Shown here piece after piece: positions 57,413 to 64,000 of a stretch of DNA of 64,000 nt; position 1 is the first letter of the stretch, and every line of letters starts with the position of its first letter. Source of the stretch: Tetrapyrgos nigripes (Eukaryota; Basidiomycota; Agaricomycetes; Agaricales; Campanellaceae); the NCBI GenBank assembly GCA_013368315.1, contig JAACJM010000184.1, positions 106,138 through 170,137 of the forward strand, in the 5' to 3' direction. Made by a program: the position numbers and the translations under genes. The notes beneath the pieces are model-generated. The model did no database searches. It had not been told where the DNA came from and saw only the letters and a program-made list of their open reading frames with translations.

Positions 57413-57582
57413 CAGTGTTGTCCTTAAGCCTTAACAATTATTAATGTTAAGGCCTTAAAAACCTTTTAATTTAAGACCTAACTTCAGAAGAAAAACAATT
57501 TAAGCCTTAATTAAGACCTTATTAACAACTTAAGATGTAACTTCATTGGGTGGCCTTAATTAAGGCCTTAAGGACAACACTG
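57413..57582. mobile_element. hAT MITE, 170 bp, TSD GTTGGAGG
   Basis: Terminal inverted repeats CAGTGTTGTCCTTAAG and CTTAAGGACAACACTG. Perfect 8-bp direct repeats GTTGGAGG at 57405-57412 and 57583-57590. The interior is AT-rich with repeated TTAAGGCCTTAA-type palindromes. It interrupts an open reading frame. Confidence 0.95.
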
Positions 57583-57774
57583 GTTGGAGGAGATGACAGA
57601 AATGATGGATCACTTGTATGCTCCAGGGACTGATGCCAGTATCAGCATACATGGAATGTCTTCTACTAATCAATCATCACTTCCTGGACCCCCTCCTTCC
57701 ACATCTGCACATGCACATGTGCCAGCACCAAATACACCCTCATGTCACCCTTCCAGCCCAGGTGATGTAATCCC

Positions 57775-58282
57775 CAGCGTTGTCAATTAAGGGCTTAATA
57801 AGGGTGAAAATTTTTCCTAAGGGCTTAAATACTTATTAATGGTTATTAAGGTAAGGGTATTTAAGGCTTAATGACAGAGATTTTTTGAAAAGGTACAATT
57901 TACACGCCATAATCATCACCAGACCCTTCAAGCTCTCCATCACCTGGTGGTTCATCAGAATACTCCGCTGTGAGAAGCTCCATCATCATCACCTCTTCAT
58001 TATATGCTCAGTGATGTGCACGAGGAGCAATGAAGTCATTCAACAGTCACTTTGGGGTCCCTCCGAAAAGCTTGTCAAGGGTGATTGGCAACCATTTGCG
58101 ATTGACAGGCTGCGCCGTTGAGCTGGTAGATTCGTCAACATCCATATCTGAATTCTCATCCACATCCAGTTACTAAGCTTGACTATTAAGGGTTAATCAG
58201 GGTTGGGGCTGATGCTAAGGGTTATCTTAAGGGTGTTCTTAAGGCTTAACTAATTTAAGGGTTAAGCCTTATGACAACACTG
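57775..58282. mobile_element. hAT non-autonomous element, 508 bp, TSD GTAATCCC
   Basis: Ends CAGCGTTGTCAATTAAGG and TTATGACAACACTG are related to those of the 170-bp MITE. Perfect 8-bp duplications GTAATCCC lie at 57767-57774 and 58283-58290. The middle (57.88-58.13 kb) is less AT-rich. On the minus strand it has a short acidic reading frame (EYSDEPPGDGELEGSGDDYG, then stop) that could be the 3' end of a lost transposase gene, which would make this a deletion derivative. Confidence 0.93.
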
Positions 58283-58416
58283 GTAATCCCAGGTGCTGTC
58301 AGTAATATGCCACAGGTACAGCCAACACCTGTGGAGGTACCTGAACAGACAGCACCTGAACCTGCTAAGTCTAAGCCCCACCATGGCACCAGGTCACAAA
58401 CGCGCGCTCAGAAATA

Positions 58417-59577
58417 ATCAGTCACATTGCCTTAGACTTGAGCCAGTCACTTCTGCAAGGTTTGATGAAAGTCGATCAAACCGCTTGGCAAAGCACTTTT
58501 GATCGACTGTCATCAAATTGTTACAACAGTACGAGTGGTTTTGAGTCTAACATTGTCTATGCCTATTGTACAACTATACTGTAATAACATACAATGTTCT
58601 TTTGCAATTCAATTGTTTGTATATACATATGCTTGGTTTTGGAAAGACTAACTGCAGCAAGTGAGTCATAGGAGATGCCCAACAAGCAGTGGTAGCTGTA
58701 TTTGCCCACCTGCTAAAATGGTCGACATGAGCTTGAGCCCTTGAGTAATATCTGTAGCTTCCCCGACTCTCTCTTTCAGAGAGAAGGGCCTTGTGGGGTC
58801 AAAAACGTCCACCATCAAACTCCCACACTCGAGGTCCCCAGTTTGATCCTGGGCTGAACCAATCATTTTCTGTTGTTTTTTCGCTTCTCCACATCCCAAA
58901 CGGCGCAATTTTTCAGCACTTGTTGATTGCTTACTCTTTTTTAATCGATTTTCTATGCATATTTTAGTTTCGTCACCAAAAAGTTCGAATTTATTCAAGT
59001 ACCGTTGAGTACCGTTACCCTAATCATACCATTTCATCTCGAAAAGGGATCATTTTGGGCTTAGTAACTTCGACATTTACTCACGCTAATTTCGGTAACC
59101 CCTAATTCCAAATGACGTCTTTACCCACGTATGTATATTATTTATTTATAGCGGGTGTGTATCGTTCGTTTCCTTTTCTTCCCCGGTTGTATCCCTACGA
59201 ATTTTTCGTCAAGTTTGTTTTTTGCACTACTAAAGATGGATAACTGCGAAGGTGAGCTTTGGTGTGTATCTGTGCTCGTCTAATGTTGTTGATTGTTACT
59301 CTGTTGTGTTAGATGCCACAGTTTTCAGTGTCAGATAGGGCTCCTTCTTCATCAGCAAAATGGTTCATCCGGCTTAGACGTGCTTATGCTTATATCCGAG
59401 CGCTTTGGCTTACATTCCGGTTGCTTTGGCTTACATCTGATCGCTTTTCGCTTGGAGACATCTTCTTTGGCTTAGAGAAATTTCGTTAGCTTAGAGACAA
59501 GTGCTTGGGACCACATTTTGTACATATGCTTAGAACACAAATAGAATAAAGGCCTCTATCTTAGAACGATGCTACAA
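58417..59577. other. Intergenic; palindrome and a possible tRNA-derived remnant
   Basis: A strong imperfect palindrome lies just after the stop codon of the preceding gene: TTTGATGAAAGTCGATCAAA (58461-58480) against TTTTGATCGACTGTCATCAA (58497-58516), with a 16-nt loop. Near 58.83-58.86 kb GAGGTCCCCAGTTTGATCCT resembles a Pol III B box. At 59235 a short ORF (MDNCEG) with a GTGAGC donor and an acceptor at about 59312 could be the start of a small gene, but the continuation stops quickly. Nothing else recognised. Confidence 0.35.
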
Positions 59578-60515
59578 GTCATTGAGATGTTCGCGACAAG
59601 TTAGCAATTTGGAATGGAGGTTGTCATATGCTCTCTGCAATTCTCTAATTTCCGACTCAAAACGACGTTTCCCTGTAACCCAGTCCTGTCGTTCGCGGGA
59701 CCGAGCTGCCACTAGAATCTTCACCTCTAGCTTCATGTCTGAGACTGTGGCCTTGAGCTCTTTTTAACTCAGCTTGATGGCAGTGGGTCGTCTTCTTCAA
59801 ATCAACAAGTTGGGCATGACGATCAGTGGAAAGGGCGGTCGCTTCCTTGAGTTCAGTCTCGAGGCAGAGGATGGTTGCCGTGTTATCATCAATGAGAGTC
59901 ATTTCTGACTCGGAGTTGGGCTCTCTATAAAATTTGGGGGATCATTAGGCGGCTGCACAATAGACGAATAATTACTTACTTCTTGATCTCAAATGACTCA
60001 GGCTCCTTCTTGACACTGGCAGCTCCCGTCAATTTGGTGACCTGTAATGCAACAAAAGCCCAGGAATTAGCACAACAGATACTCGGAAATGATTTTGATT
60101 ACACACTTTGCCTGGCCCTTCTTCGAGTCACCCCTTGCAGCCTCCATCCTGTCATTCAACATTTTCTTTGTTTCCTGGACCCACAGACTCACCTGAGTGA
60201 GAACGATATCACTAATGTATCAGATAAAAAAGCAATCCAGTACGAACAGGTTTTCTGCACAAACATGCTTGCCCAACCTCATCATAAAGTAAGCCTGCCC
60301 AAGGAATAGAACAAGTTGAGAGTCTTCGAAGCCTTCCTCATACGGTCTATGGACCCAGTTAATCTGGGCTAACGTCAAGAAGATAGCCAATATGCACTGC
60401 TTGACCTTTAAGATTTTGAGTGCAGCTACGCCTCGGCCACTTCTTGGGACTTGTCAGGACTGTTTTCGATGTCGGACAATAGGCCTCGCTTTGCAGCCAT
60501 GAGAGTTATGTGGAA
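59578..60515 (-). pseudogene. Coiled-coil protein gene, probably frameshifted
   Basis: A minus-strand exon reads TKLTGAASVKKEPESFEIK (about 60045-59985), then after a short intron SESEMTLIDDNTATILCLET and LKEATALSTDRHAQLVDLKK, heptad-like and helical. In the A-run at about 59765 the frame moves; the continuation in the next frame is DMKLEVKILVAARSRERQDW and SEIRELQRAYDNLHSKLLTC, ending at 59578 in TAG. A possible first exon near 60515 reads MAAKRGLLSDIENSPDKSQE. No family recognised. The location downstream of a Plavaka transposase suggests it may be an accessory gene of that transposon, but no terminal repeats were found to support this. Confidence 0.4.
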
Positions 60516-60684
60516 GATCAGAAGGGAGCTGTCGACATGGTCACAGAAGAAGAGTTGTGCCTAAACTATTTGCCGGTGGATAGGTAATAGGCCCGGAGTA
60601 CTCACATCCATCCGCTATCTCCTACACCCCCACCGTCCTCTCCAGACAATTCCCATCTATGAGTGTGTATTAGTGAAGTACATA

Positions 60685-63600
60685 CTAGAATGCTATCTCG
60701 TGTGCATGATAATCAATGTATTTATTTACATAGAAAGAATGAAAGTCATCCAGAGTGTCTGAGTAGGAATGGTCATTTGGAATCCATTCATCACCAGCAA
60801 CACCCAATAGGTGAGCGCCGTGTACTATGCTCTGGAGAGGTATGATATCCACCTGCCTATTACCATCCATGTCCTCATCCGGCTGTACAATCCACATACC
60901 CGTGATAGGATCAGGCTCGTCGCCCACAGCACTAAAACCAGTGATGACTGCACATGGGTACCTTTGCCGATCATGAAGAACAGAAAGGAAGTGAAGGACC
61001 CGAGCAACGTAAAGTCCTCGAAAGCCTGGCAATGATGGGTCCTGGTTGACAAATACGCAATCCCTTCGTTCAGGCCCACCTCTCCACGAATCAACTGCTC
61101 TGATCCTCTCCTTCTTCAGTCCACCAAAACCACATAGATCGCTCGGTGCAGTGAAAGTCGCAATGGCAGAAGGATATACCCAGACCTTGGTTGAAGAGTC
61201 AAACTCTGGCAGGTGAGCATTATCCTGGACTGTTACCCAGTCTATGTCGTTGCGTTGATTGGGAGGAAGGTTCTGCTCGTAGATGAATGACTTCAAGAAG
61301 AATGAGAAGTCGTCGATTTTCAGGTGGGGGCCCAAGGTGTCAGGATGCCGAGGAAGATTCTTGACTAACGAGCCAGTCAGTATCCAGTGTTGAAAAGTAG
61401 AATTACCGACGCACCGTGCTTGCAAGCAAGTCTAATTCCACTGCCCATTTGCTTCCCATCCACTGGCCCACCATCATCATCTTCATCGTCATCTGGATTC
61501 ACAGCCATCGCCTGCAATGCCAACAAGCGCTCAATAGCACGTATGTCTGCTTGATGAGCAAAACGCTCACTTAGCCCCTTGGTGACAGGACCAGACAGCA
61601 TTCCCCGGTGTCGAAAGTCAGCCTCTGCCCATTCAAGCTTGTCCATCCATTCGTTGATGACCAACATTTCCGACAGTGGTTGGTTACGACTGCTCCGACG
61701 CCATGGTTCCTTGACAGCAGCTATATGTTTCGACTCGGTAATTGAAGAGCAAAGGCTGTTAGGAGAACCAAATTCCGCAATGAGGACAGGATAGTGTATA
61801 AGGGAGTGCTGACGTGGAAGAGAGAATGTGTCCCGTACTTCAAGCTGTTCAAAGATGACGCGTTCCTTGTGAAATTGGTCGAGCGCTTGTCCAATCTGGT
61901 AGATGGTGTCTTCAGTGATGACATCTCTTCTGACAAGGTAGCAGAACTCTGTGAAGGCCGCAATAGTCCGGACAATCTCGTCTGGCACTCGGCCAGCAAT
62001 AGCAGCTAGATAGACCTAAGGAATAAACAATTAATTAATTAGACTGCATCATTAGAGTACATGAAACTCACCTTCATGAGTGCCTTCGAGTCATTTCCAG
62101 TCCATTGCTTGAATCCACGGCCTTCTGGAAAACGCTGAAGTGCTGGAAATAAAGGTGCAGCTGCAATCCTGAACTCACTTGAGGCGATACTGATTGCAGA
62201 GGCATAAGAACACTTACCGTTGGTCAATGTCAGCCATTATTCTAGCTGCCTCTGCCTTACTATTCTCCAGCTCCAGATACTCCTGTATCCATGTAACGAG
62301 GTGGTCCTTGTATGTGCCTTTGATGAGCTGATGTAGGATGTCGGGCGCGATCAAAGCATGAATATCCGCACGAGGGAAGTAATACGTGAAAGGCTAATTG
62401 ACGACTTGATCAGCTTAGAACATAATCAGGAGAGGAATAGTAACGTACCATGATACCTGATATAATCCCATATGCGTCCCACTTATCTGCAGCAGACGGC
62501 ATGGCATCGTCAACCAAACAGGTGTGTTCATGCGATCTTGGTATACTCGGGCCATCAAGGTCTTTGTGGTCAGCAGTACATCTGTAAGAAGTTAATGAGG
62601 AACATCAAGCAATAAAATACACAGCTGAGACAGACCTTGCACACCATCCCTGAGCGATACACGCAAGCAGCACCTGCTCGGGATAATCGCCAATATAGGG
62701 TCCGATGCTGTATACCACCCGACGGTAATAACCATCACCAAACCGTACTAGGTCTGGCTTTGTCATGAACAGGCGAAGGGACTCGTATACATGGTGAAGG
62801 GACTGATGGAAGATATGTCAGCGGAATTTGCGGAACTCAGGGCTATTCTGATAATCTCGAGTAGCTTTTGTAAAGTACATGAGTTTTGGAAATGGCTTGT
62901 TTAGAGGATCTGGTGGACGTACTCTTGGGTATGGCAAGGAACATAAAAAGAGAAACACCACCACGGTGAGATCGACGAGCATTATTGGTGAGGCAACCGT
63001 TTGAGAGATATGCAGGATAGTAGTCGTTTTGGCCCGTTGCAACGGAGACGGTGGCCTTGTCACTACCCGTTATAGTAGCACACAGCATGGCACCTTTAGT
63101 GTCTGGGTGCGCATCAACGATTTTATCCTGTATTTGTATGAGACGAAATGAAAACAAAAGAAAGGTGTAACGCACTGCCTCGCGCATAGCCCAGTTACCA
63201 GACATGAAGTTCTGGTATTGCCGTTTCCCATCTTCCGCACTAATCGCCTGGTAAGGTGTCGTCTCCATCTCTCCAATAAAGTCTGGATTTCCTAGTTGCC
63301 GATGGAGAACCTCCCGCAGATCCCGATAATACACCATAAATTCACTGTCCATCCAAGGCTCAAGCTTCTCCTCCTCCCAAGGTCCATCATACTTAACTGA
63401 AAAAGCTTCCCAGGGAACAGCACCATCAGTACACGCATCAATTGTGGAGTACAGATCGGTATGATCTGCAAAGAGCGGTTGTTCTTCCTGAGCACGGGCA
63501 GCCAGTATTTCCATCAACTCGTCTATGTTTCCGGCTGAAGCCTGCATTTTACGATACAGGAGATTGGCCATCCGGAACTCTAGACCGTCCTGCCAGGGTC

Positions 63601-64000
63601 TCCAATCATTGCCCTGACGCTCTGTTGGAGATGGAGCAGGAGGTGGTGCCCCTCAGGAAGAACATTCCCTTTGGAATCACATTTACGGCCTTGATTGGGT
63701 TAGTAAAGGTCAATTTTAAGAAAGCAAGAAGACTAAACTTACCATTGAGCTTGGCGTGAAACTGTCGTTCAATTTGTGACCCTTCTTTGCTTCAATTCTG
63801 TCGTCTGGTTGTGGAGGAAGAGAGATGGAAGCGTCAAAGTTGGCATTCGGGTTGAAGTCGATGTCCCAATGTAACACGGGTTTGACATTAGGCTCGTCAT
63901 CAGACAAAGCTACATCGGAGTCGGAGTCGGATTGAGACGTGCTGGAATAGTTAAGGTGGTCATGAGTGTGGAGGTGGTTTCCGAGCCCCGTATGGTTTTT
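60685..64000 (-). pseudogene. Plavaka-type (CACTA superfamily) transposase, 5' end outside window
   Basis: Multi-exon minus-strand gene matching the widespread Agaricomycete Plavaka transposase. Segments in order: LHWDIDFNPNANFD, LLYRKMQASAGNIDELMEIL, VPWEAFSVKYDG, DPDF-like NPDFIGEMETTPY, NFMSGNWAMREA, then after an intron GSDKATVSVATGQNDYYPAY, FRKFR, LVRFGDGYYRRVVYSIGPYI, PFTYYFPRADIHALIAPDIL, FCYLVRRDVITEDTIYQIGQ, SLPRQHSLIHYPVLIAEFGS, LCSSITESKHIAAVKEPWRR and the C-terminal DDFHSFYVNKYIDYHAHE. Introns are about 48-65 nt. It appears disabled: the frame breaks after FLAIPK (about 62.94 kb) and a TGA follows FRKFR at 62818 where the family continues with arginine. The protein continues upstream of 64000, so the usual N-terminal zinc-finger region is not in view. 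No TIR seen. Confidence 0.88.

Larger units (their letters stand above)
55942..58416 (+). pseudogene. 3' part of an unrecognised gene, split by two hAT MITEs
   Basis: Not recognised. Coding-like segments: 56215-56400 (SPAGYFFDHSDTIALSSHNF, then DSDSEEQWKYLGGYEYYIDS), 56683-56908 after a CTCTCAG acceptor (SPSYPYYPTGYPSTMYPSPL, proline-rich), and an exon from about 57090 (TVRILCDVTELDGHKPKLRF, YCALIIKGQIQKAEYTRLLF, DGEHFAGLDQLE). The last is interrupted by a MITE at 57413-57582, continues at 57591 (EMTEMMDHLYAPGTDASISI), is interrupted again at 57775-58282, and ends at TAA 58416 with a basic tail (HHGTRSQTRAQK). When the MITEs and one copy of each duplication are disregarded, the frame is continuous through both sites. 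The 5' end is cut at 55942 by the gypsy LTR. Confidence 0.5.

Noticed and set aside
57421..57580. Telomere-like repeat, because of TTAAGG/CCTTAA motifs
   Set aside because: The motifs are irregular palindromic parts of a MITE with clear terminal repeats and target duplications.

Overview
The window looks like a transposon-rich stretch of a filamentous basidiomycete genome, most likely Agaricomycetes. The reasons are dense 45-65 nt spliceosomal introns with CTRAY-type branch sites, a fungal P450 gene cut into many small exons, several chromodomain Ty3/gypsy retrotransposons, a Plavaka-type (CACTA superfamily) transposase and hAT-type MITEs with 8-bp target duplications. I saw no rRNA gene, no intact tRNA gene and no bacterial feature.

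Layout. 1-2220: cytochrome P450 on the minus strand, running off the left edge. 2340-6617: mostly unassigned. 6618-6.9 kb: broken 5' end of a gene with a fungal GGN-type N-terminal motif. 7149-13013: an unrecognised gene whose exons all join in phase 0 up to and across a 4.4-kb tandem array. 13-24 kb: nested LTR fragments, a hAT-like MITE and unassigned AT-rich DNA. 24.2-34.4 kb: a decayed gypsy element interrupted by a nearly intact minus-strand gypsy (24808-31430, 156-bp LTRs). 34.7-37.9 kb: a large inverted-repeat (foldback) element carrying a solo LTR. 37.9-47.4 kb: three decayed minus-strand gypsy pieces, one nested with a solo LTR. 47.4-55.9 kb: a full-length decayed gypsy chromovirus, itself carrying an antisense solo LTR. 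55.9-58.4 kb: 3' part of a host-like gene split by two hAT MITEs. 59.6-64 kb: a coiled-coil ORF and a degenerate Plavaka transposase running off the right edge.

Main discovery candidate: the array at 7.9-12.3 kb is not an ordinary minisatellite. Each of 59 units (55 of 58 spacings are 76 nt) reads as a complete short intron (GTGAGT donor, CTGAC branch site, pyrimidine tract, CTGCAG acceptor) followed by exactly three bases and then the next donor. These three bases vary strongly (10 different triplets, none a stop), while the 73-nt intron part is nearly constant. The flanking exons end and resume in phase 0. If the introns are spliced, the array is a run of 59 one-codon exons, any subset of which keeps the reading frame. 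The neighbouring P450 gene independently needs a 3-nt exon (ATG) and a 5-nt exon to give a correct P450 sequence, so splicing of such exons is plausible in this organism. This is inferred from sequence alone; transcripts would decide it.

A second general signal is that stop codons in the dead gypsy elements are mostly TGA where family members have arginine or tryptophan, consistent with C-to-T decay at CGA codons.
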